A stretch of DNA of 64,000 nucleotides from Acetivibrio sp964564015 (GCA_964564015.1 CAZLZR010000014.1:24788-88787), one strand, 5' to 3'; counted from the stretch's first letter, positions 45,765 to 55,038 are shown. The notes: generated by a model from the sequence alone, not told the origin. Translations and numbers: made by a program.

Positions 45765-45830
45765 ATAACGAAAAAATAACCTCCTATTTTCATATTTTGA
45801 AAACATTAATAAATCAAGTTTTTTCGTTAT
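45765..45830. other. Inverted repeat between nnr and alr
   Basis: ATAACGAAAAAA (45765-45776) and its exact complement (45819-45830) enclose 42 bases that contain AGGAGG on the minus strand. The minus-strand arm ends in a T run, so it could end the nnr transcript; it could also be an RNA control element. The gap is 250 bases from the nnr stop to the alr start. Confidence 0.5.
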
Positions 45831-45900
45831 TCAGAGTAGGAACTTATATTTTAGTCATACCTAATCTTGAAACTTCTTTGTTCTATTCTCAAAATACTGA

Positions 45901-47460
45901 TTATAAAGCATTATTGCCTGCATCAAACAGTACATATGGGATTTCTTGAGCCAAGTCTCCGGCAATCAACCCGTACTCTCCCTTTCTTGCCGCAATTCTG
46001 TCACCGCATAAGCCATGCAGATAAACTCCTGCAATTGAAGCATCCAGAGGCTTTAGACCCTGACCTATAAATCCTGCGATAATCCCTGTCAACACATCTC
46101 CGCTTCCTCCCGTTGCCATACCGGGATTACCTGTTGTATTTATATAAATATCACCTTCAGGTGAAGCAATAATAGTTCGTGAGCCTTTTAAAACTGTAAT
46201 TACACCCCATTGCTTTGAAAAGGTTCTGGCCACATTCACTCTGTCATCCTGAACTTCTTTGACACTTGCTCCTAACAGCCTCGCCATTTCACCCGGATGT
46301 GGGGTTATAACCATTTGTGATTTCAACCCTTTTAAAACAGACACATCCTTTGCCAATACGTTTATCCCATCTGCATCAAGTACAATAGGTACTTGAGAGT
46401 TTTTAACAATATTATATACTACCTCTGCAATTTCATCCCCAGCAGAAAGACCAGGCCCAACCGCTGCAACGTCTACATTTTCAAGCTGTTTTAAAATTCC
46501 CGGTATTGATTCTCTGCCCAGACAACCTTTATTCCCATCTTCAAACGGTATTGCAACCGCCTCAATCAGTGTACCTGCAAAGATAGGAACTAATGATAAT
46601 GGAGCTGCCATGTAAACAAGACCAGCCCCGGATCTTAAGGCGGATAAACCCGTAAGGCTTGCAGCCCCCGTCATCCCTCTGGATCCGGCCACAACAAGAA
46701 CCTTGCCGTAAGTACCTTTATTGCTGTCATTTCTTCTTTTCGGCAACAACCTTAAAACATATTCCATGTCTATCAAGTGGCTTTTAATGCTAGTGGCATC
46801 TATCGCAGCTTTGGGTATTCCAATGTCTACAACTTTCAAATTCCCAACATATTCACAGCCTGGATGTATCAGTTGACCAAGCTTTGGAAACCCAAAAGTG
46901 ACTGTTGTCCCGGCCTTGATGCAAGCATTTGATACTTTTCCCGTTTCCCCATTGACCCCCGACGGAATATCGACAGCCACTACAGGAACACAGCAACTGT
47001 TCACAAATTCAATTATGCTTGCCATGGCACCTTCAACCTCACCCTTCAACCCGGTGCCCAGCAGCCCATCCACCACAACATTTGCCCGTTTTACCACATC
47101 TTTAATTTCATTAACCTTTTCATCTGTTGTAACTTCATTTACTTCAATTCCCATTTTAAGAAGTATGTCAAGGTTGATTTTAGCATCTCCGCTGATATCG
47201 TCAAGTTTTGAAAATACATATACATTTGTATAAGCACCCATATTAAACAAATGCCTTGCAACAGCATATGCATCTCCTCCGTTATTACCCTTGCCGGCAA
47301 GAACAGCTACACTTTTGCCCGGTATACCTCCAAGTATTTTTTTCACCTCCCGGACAACTCCTGAAGCTGCATTCTCCATTAGCACCATACCCGGTATACC
47401 AATATCATTTATGGCCGTTTTGTCAATTTTTTTCATTTGATCCGGTGTTACTACTCTCAT
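45901..47460 (-). CDS. nnr: Bifunctional NAD(P)H-hydrate repair enzyme
   Basis: 519 aa from the ATG at 47460 with GAGGTGCAAG upstream; the longer frame adds ten residues. The N-terminal YjeF-like epimerase domain (1-210) shows GIPGMVLMENAA and VLAGKGNNGGDAY. The C-terminal ADP/ATP-dependent dehydratase (about 225-519) shows VVAGSRGMTGAA, VITPHPGEMARLLG and TGGSGDVLTGIIAG. The protein restores damaged NADH and NADPH. Its start overlaps the upstream coiled-coil gene by 38 bases. Confidence 0.95.
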   Translation of the reverse strand: MRVVTPDQMKKIDKTAINDIGIPGMVLMENAASGVVREVKKILGGIPGKSVAVLAGKGNNGGDAYAVARHLFNMGAYTNVYVFSKLDDISGDAKINLDILLKMGIEVNEVTTDEKVNEIKDVVKRANVVVDGLLGTGLKGEVEGAMASIIEFVNSCCVPVVAVDIPSGVNGETGKVSNACIKAGTTVTFGFPKLGQLIHPGCEYVGNLKVVDIGIPKAAIDATSIKSHLIDMEYVLRLLPKRRNDSNKGTYGKVLVVAGSRGMTGAASLTGLSALRSGAGLVYMAAPLSLVPIFAGTLIEAVAIPFEDGNKGCLGRESIPGILKQLENVDVAAVGPGLSAGDEIAEVVYNIVKNSQVPIVLDADGINVLAKDVSVLKGLKSQMVITPHPGEMARLLGASVKEVQDDRVNVARTFSKQWGVITVLKGSRTIIASPEGDIYINTTGNPGMATGGSGDVLTGIIAGFIGQGLKPLDASIAGVYLHGLCGDRIAARKGEYGLIAGDLAQEIPYVLFDAGNNAL

Positions 47461-48160
47461 CTTGCACCTCTTCATAATCATTATCGGCATTATTGTCAGG
47501 TCTTAAAGTAGTAAAAGTTTCCCCGAAGAATTCCCTATCCAGTTTTTCAAGTTCTTCCCCTCCTATAAGGTCATGAAAATATGAATAAGTAACAGTCTCA
47601 TCCTGGGATAAAATCGCCTTCTCTTCAGTATATTCCTTTAACTTTTGCCTGGTTACCTCAATCAGTTTTTCAAGTTCGCTATTTCTTTTCTGATTTTCAC
47701 GCATTTTAAAATAAACAGTATTCACAGTATGCTCAAGAAGCTCAAGATTAGCATCCATGACCTTGTCAGGAATAATCTCAAGCCCCTCATTAATTTCCTT
47801 AAATCTTTGATTAATATGTTTTATTTCTTTCTCATAATTATGCATTTCAAGCTTCGCCTGCTCGTCATTTTTTTCAAAAACATCAGGTGTGAGCTTTATT
47901 ATCTTATCCATACAAACTTTTTTTCTGTGGGCAAGCACTTTTGATTCAGCGGTTAACCGTGCCTCCTCCTTAAGAAGTTCTCTAAGCTTTTTTTCGCATT
48001 CTTCTATTTCATCTGTCTTTAGCGTGTTCTGAAACAGCCCATTCCATCTTTCATCGAGGATGAGAAGGCGTATATTGTTTTTTCTAAGCACACTTCTGTC
48101 AAACTTTTTCTGATGATGCCGAACCTTTCTTTTAAAAAGCTTTTTAAGTGGATTAAACAT
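47423..48160 (-). CDS. Coiled-coil protein of unknown function
   Basis: 245 aa from the ATG at 48160 (AGGTGGGGGTGTATT before it); the frame extends 11 codons upstream. The N terminus is strongly basic (LKKLFKRKVRHHQKKFDR). Residues about 55-200 are charged coiled coil (ECEKKLRELLKEEARLTAES). The C terminus is acidic with no membrane helix. I do not recognise a family. It lies between the O-antigen-ligase-like gene and nnr and overlaps nnr by 38 bases. Confidence 0.78.
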   Translation of the reverse strand: MFNPLKKLFKRKVRHHQKKFDRSVLRKNNIRLLILDERWNGLFQNTLKTDEIEECEKKLRELLKEEARLTAESKVLAHRKKVCMDKIIKLTPDVFEKNDEQAKLEMHNYEKEIKHINQRFKEINEGLEIIPDKVMDANLELLEHTVNTVYFKMRENQKRNSELEKLIEVTRQKLKEYTEEKAILSQDETVTYSYFHDLIGGEELEKLDREFFGETFTTLRPDNNADNDYEEVQDESSNTGSNEKN

Positions 48161-48207
48161 AATACACCCCCACCTGGCATTTGTAGACTGCACTTCTTCA
48201 AACTAAT

Positions 48208-49818
48208 CTAATCCTCTGAAAGTCTGTGCTTTCTTACTTTCAATGTACTTAACGCAGATAAAACAATTGCTGCATCAACCCAGAAAAACAGCATTACTCT
48301 AGGGTAATACCATACATATTCTACCGCCCCCATAGTCAATATTCCCAACAGGGATGAGACACCTGCTATCAATACATTTGTATAATACGAATTTGATTTT
48401 TCCAATATGTTTGTAATTGAACTTTTTACAGTCCTGAATACAAACCACACAAAAGACAGGATTCCCATCAAACCCATTTCAACCCATATCTGCATATACA
48501 TCACATGGGTGTGCACAGGCACTTTAGATGCATATATCTTATATTTACTTACAATATTCATAAATACATCTGTTCCCAAGCCTACTCCGGTCAGAATATA
48601 GTCCTTGAGCACGGGCAATGAAGTCTGAATAATTTTAAGCCTGTATTGCGCGGAGGTGTCCTTCGAAAGATTGAACAGTGTAAGTATCCTTCTGTAAACA
48701 TGTTGTGGAAGAAACGGTACTGCAACCATTCCACCAATAAGGATGAAAGGTAGCAAACGCTTATTCTTAAAGAATGTATATACAAAAACAAATACCGCAA
48801 ATGCAATCCATCCTGATCTTGACCCTGTACAAAACAAAACAGTCAGTGCAGGAACAGCCATCACAAAAAACGCAGCTTTCTTTACAAAAGTCCTGGCATT
48901 GAATATCACAGCTCCATAGAACGGAAGCATCATAACCAGTATTTCGGCAAAATTATTCGGATTATCCACAGTTGCATATACCCTTCCCGGCATACCTTCG
49001 TTTAAATAAACACTTGTAAGTGAAGGATCAAAACGCACAGAATCGGTAACAAACTGGTATAAGCCATATAGAGAAATCACTGTAACCCCGACAAGAACTA
49101 TCTCAATAAACGTCCCTAACGACTTTTCATTTTTTAACGAACTGACAATAATAAATACAAATAAAAAGCCGGTCATGTTAATTATAAGGAACCTTAAGCT
49201 AGAGCCACGTTCTATTGATGTCGCCCATGAAAGTACCATAACCACTATAAAAAGAACCAGTGAAAAGTCTAATGCCTTCAGGTTAAAATAGGAGTTCTTT
49301 TTGATAATAGTGCACACAAACAGCAAAAACAAAAGTGCCAATGCTATAGCCGTACTATAAATGTTAGACCACATTTCGTGGGGTACTATCAAGGTCACAA
49401 AAAGAGACAATCCTAGAATTATCTCAAACCTATGGATTAACAGCGATAGCAGTCTGAAAAATAAACTGCTTTTAAATACCTCTTCCTTATTCCTGTAGAT
49501 GTTCCTAAACAAATTTGAGGGCAAAGTAAGAACAACATTTAGCACCCTGAAAACCAGACTGTTTTCCCACCACTTACCAAGTCTTCCCTCTCTTGCAAAA
49601 AAATCAAATATTAAACTGTTTGTAAACAGCACAATAATAAAATTAACAAATTTCCCAATTATTTTGCCAGACAGACTATTTTCATAAGCTTCATTAACTT
49701 TTTTTGCCACCATCCCTATAAAAGCAGAAAATTTCCTTGTTAAGCTTTCCGGGTACGAGGCTTCAATAATTCTAATTATATAGAATATCGGCTTTAAAAT
49801 AAAACTATTATATAGCAA
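48208..49818 (-). CDS. O-antigen ligase / polymerase family membrane protein
   Basis: 536 aa, start TTG at 49818, nine bases after AAGGGG. About 12 membrane helices. The Wzy_C-type region contains FCTGSRSGWIAFAVFVF and, after a large outside loop, TGVGLGTDVFMNIV and PVHTHVMYMQIWVEMGLMG, which are typical of O-antigen ligases and related polymerases. The N-terminal 70 residues are longer than usual and amphipathic. It begins seven bases after the DUF4330 gene and belongs to the surface-polysaccharide group. Confidence 0.88.
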   Translation of the reverse strand: MLYNSFILKPIFYIIRIIEASYPESLTRKFSAFIGMVAKKVNEAYENSLSGKIIGKFVNFIIVLFTNSLIFDFFAREGRLGKWWENSLVFRVLNVVLTLPSNLFRNIYRNKEEVFKSSLFFRLLSLLIHRFEIILGLSLFVTLIVPHEMWSNIYSTAIALALLFLLFVCTIIKKNSYFNLKALDFSLVLFIVVMVLSWATSIERGSSLRFLIINMTGFLFVFIIVSSLKNEKSLGTFIEIVLVGVTVISLYGLYQFVTDSVRFDPSLTSVYLNEGMPGRVYATVDNPNNFAEILVMMLPFYGAVIFNARTFVKKAAFFVMAVPALTVLFCTGSRSGWIAFAVFVFVYTFFKNKRLLPFILIGGMVAVPFLPQHVYRRILTLFNLSKDTSAQYRLKIIQTSLPVLKDYILTGVGLGTDVFMNIVSKYKIYASKVPVHTHVMYMQIWVEMGLMGILSFVWFVFRTVKSSITNILEKSNSYYTNVLIAGVSSLLGILTMGAVEYVWYYPRVMLFFWVDAAIVLSALSTLKVRKHRLSED

Positions 49819-49824
49819 GGCTCA

Positions 49825-50322
49825 TTACCCCTTTTTTTCAACAGTATAAATTCTGCCTGAAAAGACAGTGTCTCCCACTCTTATTGTAACGGTTCTTCCT
49901 ATATAATAGTTTGCTCCTCCAAAGGAAAATCCGCCATCGGCGTTAGTTACTCCCTTTGCTTCAACTTTCATATAGTAAGAACAATATCCGGTCCTGCTTC
50001 CTGTTACCCACTGACCGTCTTCATATTCATGAAAAGATATTGACTTGTCAATTTTAGGCAGCTCTATTACCTTTCCAAAATTTGAACCCTTATCAAAATC
50101 CTTAACAACGTCCCCTACTTTAACTGACTTTACAGCATAATCCGGAGCTTCGTCTGAGTAAAAAGTCAACAAAAACTTTTCTTCACTTGCCGTAAACGGA
50201 GTAGCACTTGATTTCGTGAGCTTATAACCAACTCCTGCAACTGCTGCAATTACAACTAAAACAATTAAAATATCAATAATGCTTACCTTCCCAAAAAGCT
50301 TCCCCTTACTGTCAATAATCAT
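49825..50322 (-). CDS. DUF4330 family protein
   Basis: 165 aa. One membrane helix at about residues 15-34 (VSIIDILIVLVVIAAVAGVG), after MIIDSKGKLFGK, is the DUF4330 start. The outside part is beta-rich (SVKVGDVVKDFDKGSNFGKV, YIGRTVTIRVGDTVFSG). The function is unknown; the family regularly occurs beside polysaccharide ligases and glycosyltransferases. The start has no strong purine run beyond AGGAGTG. Confidence 0.82.
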   Translation of the reverse strand: MIIDSKGKLFGKVSIIDILIVLVVIAAVAGVGYKLTKSSATPFTASEEKFLLTFYSDEAPDYAVKSVKVGDVVKDFDKGSNFGKVIELPKIDKSISFHEYEDGQWVTGSRTGYCSYYMKVEAKGVTNADGGFSFGGANYYIGRTVTIRVGDTVFSGRIYTVEKKG

Positions 50323-50343
50323 TTTTATACACTCCTATACTAT

Positions 50344-51450
50344 TTATTCTTTAATTTTACAACTTGCTCTGTATAAATTATAAGTTTCTGAAGCCACCTT
50401 ATCAAGATTAAATTTTTCTTTAACCGCTTTTAGCGCATTTTCACTCAGCATAATTTGCAATTTTTTGTCGCTCATTATACGGCTTATAGCGGCTGCTAAT
50501 CCCTTTGAATTGTTGTACTCCACCAGCATGCCGCAATTTGTCTCATCATTGATTATATCACCATTTCCCGCCATATCGGTAGCTATAACCGGAATTCCGC
50601 ATGCCAATACTTCTATTATTGCAAAGCTTAAAGCCTCGTGCTCCGATGAGTTTATATACAGGTCACTTCCATATATCAGGTTTTTTATATCCTTTCGAAA
50701 TCCTGTAAAAATAACATCTTTCTCAAGACCTAATTCCTTTACCTGATTTTTGCACTCTTCAAACAATGGCCCATCATTTGCGAGCACACATCTAAACTTC
50801 CTATCGGTCAGTTTCTTTAGCTCGGCAACTGAGTTAATGAGAAATTTATGTCCTTTGTCATGTGCAAATCTTGACGCACATAAGAATACAAACTCCTCCT
50901 CTCCTATGCCAAATTCTTCCCTCATTGTGGATTCGATCTTCTCGCCCCAATAATTAATATCAACACCGTTGAAAATAACCTTTATCTTTCTGCCATCCAC
51001 ACCGTTTGATATCATCATATCCTTACCCTTGTTGCAAACCGCAATAATAGTTGATCTCAGTGGGTTAAGCATTCTGTTCGTCATTCTTAAGACAGCATTA
51101 TTAAACAATATAAAATGATTTGTATAGAATACTTTTATCCTCGGGTTTAACAATTTTGACAACAGGGCTATATAGTTCTCCCTTAAAAACTGAGTATGAA
51201 CCAGATCAATACCTAATTTCCTGCACAGCTTGTTAAGTTTGATAACGGCTTTTATATCGAAAGGGTTCTTCATTTCAATCCTGTAACAATCCACCCCTAA
51301 TGCCTTCATACGTTCTACCAGCAAACCTTCTTCATTGTATGCAAAGTATGCTTTAATTCCTTTATTATTTAACTTTTCAACAAGTGTCTCCACATACCTT
51401 TCGGTTCCTGCCTTTCCTGCATGATTGAGTAAATACAGAACCTTCAACAT
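50344..51450 (-). CDS. GT4-family glycosyltransferase
   Basis: 368 aa from the ATG at 51450, which follows GGAGGTGAGAAA; the open frame extends 32 codons further into the acetyltransferase gene. MLKVLYLLNHAGKAGTERYV, FNGVDINYWG, HDKGHKFLINSV and the E-x7-E motif SEHEALSFAIIEVLACG place it in GT4. It presumably transfers a sugar to a lipid-linked glycan in the cytoplasm. The acetyltransferase gene ends 22 bases upstream. Confidence 0.9.
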   Translation of the reverse strand: MLKVLYLLNHAGKAGTERYVETLVEKLNNKGIKAYFAYNEEGLLVERMKALGVDCYRIEMKNPFDIKAVIKLNKLCRKLGIDLVHTQFLRENYIALLSKLLNPRIKVFYTNHFILFNNAVLRMTNRMLNPLRSTIIAVCNKGKDMMISNGVDGRKIKVIFNGVDINYWGEKIESTMREEFGIGEEEFVFLCASRFAHDKGHKFLINSVAELKKLTDRKFRCVLANDGPLFEECKNQVKELGLEKDVIFTGFRKDIKNLIYGSDLYINSSEHEALSFAIIEVLACGIPVIATDMAGNGDIINDETNCGMLVEYNNSKGLAAAISRIMSDKKLQIMLSENALKAVKEKFNLDKVASETYNLYRASCKIKE

Positions 51451-51472
51451 TTTCTCACCTCCAATCTGATTC

Positions 51473-52009
51473 TTAAACAGGTTTTCCATTCCTGTACTTA
51501 ATAACCCGGGCAGGATTTCCGCCCACAACAGCATACTCGGGTACATCCTTGGTTACAACAGCTCCTGCTCCTACAATTGCACCTTTGTGAACTGTAACCC
51601 CGGGCAGGATTATAACTCTTGCAGCAATCCAGACATCATCTTCTATTACTACCGGCTTTTTGGGGTCAGTCTGAAGCCTCATCGGAATGTCCAAACGGTC
51701 ATTTCTATGATTTTGAGTGAAGATCATAACATCCGGCCCTATCATTACATCATTTCCTATTTTCAGAGGGCCTGAAACTCTGCTGTTCACACCTAAGCCA
51801 GAGTTATCACCTATCTCAATGCCTATTCCCGCTCCAAAAAAAGCACCATGCTCAATATTTATATTTTTTCCTGCTTTCTCAAATATCCCCTTACACAGAA
51901 AACGGCGTATTTGCTTCGACCCCATGCTGTAAATCATGTCTGACCCTGGAAGATGTCTTGCAATGGTATAATACAACATTAGACAAATATAGTATTTCAA
52001 CTTTTTCAC
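51473..52009 (-). CDS. Hexapeptide-repeat O-acetyltransferase
   Basis: 178 aa, start GTG at 52009 after GGAGGG. The hexapeptide turns of a left-handed beta helix are plain (IEIGDNSGLGVNSRVSGPLKIGNDVMIG). The catalytic histidine is in FTQNHRND. The end, VTKDVPEYAVVGGNPARVIKY, is typical of the maltose/serine-type group. It probably acetylates a surface sugar, in keeping with its glycosyltransferase neighbour. Confidence 0.92.
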   Translation of the reverse strand: MKKLKYYICLMLYYTIARHLPGSDMIYSMGSKQIRRFLCKGIFEKAGKNINIEHGAFFGAGIGIEIGDNSGLGVNSRVSGPLKIGNDVMIGPDVMIFTQNHRNDRLDIPMRLQTDPKKPVVIEDDVWIAARVIILPGVTVHKGAIVGAGAVVTKDVPEYAVVGGNPARVIKYRNGKPV

Positions 52010-52051
52010 GCTAAACCCTCCAAAAATATTACAATACCAGTTTATACATTC

Positions 52052-53596
52052 TTATCTTTTAAAGCCCAGCCTGATTTTTGCCTTTTCGAAGACGTCTACT
52101 GCTTCATCAACCTTTAAAAAATACGTAGAAGCAAAATAAACCAAGGCACCCAGCCCTGCAGGTATAATAAGCTGAATGGTTCTGTCCACAACAGCAATGC
52201 CCGACGTAAATGATTTAAGCAGCAAAATTACAGGCAAAACGATTACTGACATAATAATACATGAGACTGCAATTTTTAGCACTACTCTCAAAAGTTTTTT
52301 TCCTCCAAAAGCTCCGATTTTCTTTCTTAAAAGTATCGCCAGCACCAAAGCACCCGTCAATGTGGATATGGAATTCCCCAACGGTATGCCGTAAGCGCCC
52401 ATAATTTGTAATAACAAGAGGCTGGCACCAACATTTACCACCATTACTATTACACCTATTACCGCAGGCCTTTTAGTGTCTTTTAAAGAATAAAACGCTC
52501 TATCAATAACTTCCTTTATCCCCATACCTACTATACCGATTGCATAAAATGCCACCAGCATACTTGCAAGATCAACATCTTCAGCAGAAAACTTCCACCC
52601 CACAATGAAGTTTAACAACTCTTTTCTTACCAGAATAAATCCAGCAGTAGCCGGCATCAAAAAGTAAAAAATGGATGTGAGGGTCTTTACAACACTATCC
52701 TTAAATTCAACCATATCACCTCTTGCAGCAATAGCTGAAAACTTTGGGAACACTACAGCTGTAATCGAGTATACAAATACCAGAATAGCGTAAGAAACCA
52801 AATTCTGTGAGAACGATATTATATTAACCATATCTCCACTGCCAAGATTTGCTGCAACTGTTACATTGAAAAAGAGATTAAGAGGATATGCGGAAGTACC
52901 TATCATAACCGGAATCATAAGCTTTACAGCCTTTTTTATATCTTCGTCCTTGTAATTAAAAGACGGTCTATACCTGTAATCTGTTTTAAGAATAGGCGGA
53001 ATCAGTATAAACGCCTGCGTGGATAATCCAATAAAGGTGGCAATCAGCAAACCTTTAACCCCAAACCTTTCGCCCAGTAAAAAGATATACAGTATAATAA
53101 TAGCACTGCTCGGTATGCTTACAAAGGCAGGCATATTAAACTTTCCCAAAGATTGAAGTATGCCCTGGAATATGTAATTCAAAGCATAAAATATCATAAC
53201 CGGAAACATTATTCTAAGCGCTGTCACTGCAAAGTCATATCCGTTTTCCCTGTACTTTGTCATCAATGGCAGCACCGGCGCCAATAAAACTCCAATGGCA
53301 ACCAATAGCATTGTAAAAGTGGTTGCCAGGCTAATAACATTGTCTGCAAACTTATAGGCCTTTTTTTTGTTTCCGGACTCAAAGTTACTTGCAAATATTG
53401 GTATCACAACAGTAGTAAGAGCTGTACCAAAAAAAGTAAAAACTATATTGGGAAACTGTATGGCATAGGAGTATATATTTATGTTAAAATCTTCTCTGTA
53501 AAAGGTTGTATATGCTATGACACTAACAAAAGCCAAAAGCCTTGAAATGAGCATAATAATCATAACAATTCCAACTGTCTTTGCAGTACTTTTCAT
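52052..53596 (-). CDS. murJ: MurJ-like lipid flippase (MVF family)
   Basis: 514 aa from the ATG at 53596 (GGAGATTTGACTTC before it); the longer frame overlaps the prenyltransferase gene. Fourteen helices are expected for the family. MIIMLISRLLAFVSVIAYTT, FGTALTTVVIPIFAS and IKEVIDRAFYSLKDTKRPA (a strong MurJ mark) are visible. It flips lipid-linked wall precursors. Whether it is the main lipid II flippase or a polymer-specific one cannot be told; its place in a polysaccharide cluster favours the latter. Confidence 0.88.
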   Translation of the reverse strand: MKSTAKTVGIVMIIMLISRLLAFVSVIAYTTFYREDFNINIYSYAIQFPNIVFTFFGTALTTVVIPIFASNFESGNKKKAYKFADNVISLATTFTMLLVAIGVLLAPVLPLMTKYRENGYDFAVTALRIMFPVMIFYALNYIFQGILQSLGKFNMPAFVSIPSSAIIILYIFLLGERFGVKGLLIATFIGLSTQAFILIPPILKTDYRYRPSFNYKDEDIKKAVKLMIPVMIGTSAYPLNLFFNVTVAANLGSGDMVNIISFSQNLVSYAILVFVYSITAVVFPKFSAIAARGDMVEFKDSVVKTLTSIFYFLMPATAGFILVRKELLNFIVGWKFSAEDVDLASMLVAFYAIGIVGMGIKEVIDRAFYSLKDTKRPAVIGVIVMVVNVGASLLLLQIMGAYGIPLGNSISTLTGALVLAILLRKKIGAFGGKKLLRVVLKIAVSCIIMSVIVLPVILLLKSFTSGIAVVDRTIQLIIPAGLGALVYFASTYFLKVDEAVDVFEKAKIRLGFKR

Positions 53597-53619
53597 GAAG
53601 TCAAATCTCCTTAATTTTC

Positions 53620-54522
53620 TTAAAGATATAATATCACAATACTGAGTATGCCCCATAGTGCAATGGTTACAATAAGGGGAATGTCCGACAAAACTGTTTC
53701 TTCAGGGCTACCGCCTTCCTTTTTCTTGTAGATGATATATTGATATCTGAATATACCGTACAAAACAAAAGGTATGGTAACCATCATATTATAATTTTTG
53801 TTGTTGGTCGAAAATGTATATAAGGAATATGCCATAACAGTTGATGCAGTGATAATGGAAAGCATATTGTCTATAAACTCCAGAGAATACTCCTCCAGTA
53901 TTTTTCTATGGTTTTCCGCACCCGTCTCCAGTACAACAAGTTCGTTTCTTCTTTTACTGAAACCCAAAAATAATGAAAGAAGCAAGGTACACAAAAGTAT
54001 CCATGGCGAAATATACACCCTTATGACAAGCGCCCCCCCAATTACTCTAAGCAAGAAACCCACCGCAATGCTCATTACATCAAGTATTACCATATGCTTA
54101 ATCTTAAAGGAGTAAAGTGTATTATTCACAAAATACAATAAAATTACAAATCCGAAATACACATCAACAAAGAACGAAGCAACTAAAACCAGGGGGAGTA
54201 ATATCAATAAAAGTACACCGCCCTCAGTTTTACTTACTATGCCCGATGCAATCGGCCTGTTTTTCTTTTTTGGATGGAGCCTGTCCTTCTCGCAATCAAT
54301 TATATCGTTCAGTATATATACTCCTGAAGATATAAGACAGAATAAAATAAACGCTGCAAGTACTGTTGTTAGGTAATTATATTCAAATACATGTTTTGCA
54401 AATATCAAGGGCGCAAATACAAATAAATTTTTAATCCACTGTTTCGGTCTTAATAATTTTATAAATGCTGAAATTTTCTGCACAAAACCTGCTTCAACAA
54501 ATTTACCTGAATAATTATCCAA
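53620..54522 (-). CDS. UbiA-family prenyltransferase (decaprenyl-phosphate phosphoribosyltransferase-like)
   Basis: 300 aa, start TTG at 54522, seven bases after GGAGTGG. Eight to nine helices. The first metal-binding motif NDIIDCEKD with HPKKKNRPIASG and the second region (NTLYSFKIKHMVILDVMSIA) match the group that adds phosphoribose to polyprenyl phosphate. It begins the long surface-polysaccharide series and may supply an arabinose- or ribose-type donor. Assignment within UbiA is by pattern only. Confidence 0.88.
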   Translation of the reverse strand: MDNYSGKFVEAGFVQKISAFIKLLRPKQWIKNLFVFAPLIFAKHVFEYNYLTTVLAAFILFCLISSGVYILNDIIDCEKDRLHPKKKNRPIASGIVSKTEGGVLLLILLPLVLVASFFVDVYFGFVILLYFVNNTLYSFKIKHMVILDVMSIAVGFLLRVIGGALVIRVYISPWILLCTLLLSLFLGFSKRRNELVVLETGAENHRKILEEYSLEFIDNMLSIITASTVMAYSLYTFSTNNKNYNMMVTIPFVLYGIFRYQYIIYKKKEGGSPEETVLSDIPLIVTIALWGILSIVILYL

Positions 54523-54565
54523 TTCAAGTCCACTCCCATATTATTTCCATAGTCGTCAATCATTT

Positions 54566-54589
54566 ATTATATCATTTGATATTTATCAA
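54566..54589 (-). promoter_or_regulatory. Extended -10 promoter and dyad of the polysaccharide series
   Basis: On the minus strand TGATATAAT (TATAAT at 54566-54571) lies 44 bases before the TTG start. The perfect dyad TTGATA-TT-TATCAA at 54576-54589 overlaps the promoter and could bind a regulator. No good -35 box was seen. Confidence 0.5.
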
Positions 54590-54621
54590 TACCAGTATAT
54601 TATTGAAGTTGTAACTTTAAA

Positions 54622-54678
54622 GTAAAAAAACAGTCTTGCAAGAAAGCTCGCTTCGATTATGACTTTTCTTGAAAGACT
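54622..54678 (-). terminator. Terminator facing the UbiA-type gene
   Basis: AGTCTTGCAAGAAA and TTTCTTGAAAGACT pair (one mismatch). On the minus strand GTTTTTTTAC follows (54624-54631). It stops a minus-strand transcript that comes from the foldback region, because the next gene upstream already has its own terminator at 55128-55164. Confidence 0.75.
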
Positions 54679-54689
54679 ATATTTAGGTT

Positions 54690-54800
54690 ATATTATTCTT
54701 CCCAAAAAGTTTGTTTTTTTAGCAAACTTTTTAGAATATATAATTTATCTGTTTATCGCAGCGGTACTGACTGCTTTGATTGCAGCCTTCGCTGCGATAT
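54690..54800 (-). repeat. 3'-end repeat, short copy
   Basis: Read on the minus strand it starts ATATCGCAGCG, contains CCGCTGCGATAAACAGAT, and ends with the hairpin AAAGTTTG-loop-CAAACTTT and AGAATAATATA. It equals the copy at 39557-39709 apart from scattered changes and the lack of its approximately 41-base insert. Confidence 0.75.
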
Positions 54801-54836
54801 GGTTTTATTAACTTAGATTGAACTAAATGCCTGTTG

Positions 54837-55038
54837 TTTTAGTGTCAAACGTCTCCATTGCGTGACCTTCGCAAATAATCAGAAGGCCTTTGCTTGATAA
54901 TTTTTCGCCGCGTCTATGGGACATCCTGTCCCGAGACGCTAAAAATGCCATCCTTGGCATTTTTGCTTCAAAATCATCAAGCTTACGGCCACTGATTTTA
55001 ATGCTCAGGTCAAGCAATTACGACATTTGACACTAAAA
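54837..55038 (-). repeat. 202-bp Y-shaped foldback element
   Basis: Terminal arms TTTTAGTGTCAAACGTC (54837-54853) and GACATTTGACACTAAAA (55022-55038) pair at 16 of 17 positions. Further nested arms pair inward: 54857-54868 with 55007-55018 (11 of 12), 54871-54888 with 54987-55004, and 54892-54898 with 54976-54982. At the top are two perfect hairpins, 54910-54939 (TCC loop) and 54941-54964 (TCCT loop). The result is a three-way, Y-shaped fold on either strand. A 64-codon frame on the minus strand has no ribosome site. It may be a miniature element or a structured RNA. Confidence 0.7.

Noticed and set aside
54823..55017. 64-codon minus-strand frame inside the Y-shaped foldback
   Set aside because: No ribosome site is seen, and the frame is fully explained by the paired arms and hairpins of the element.
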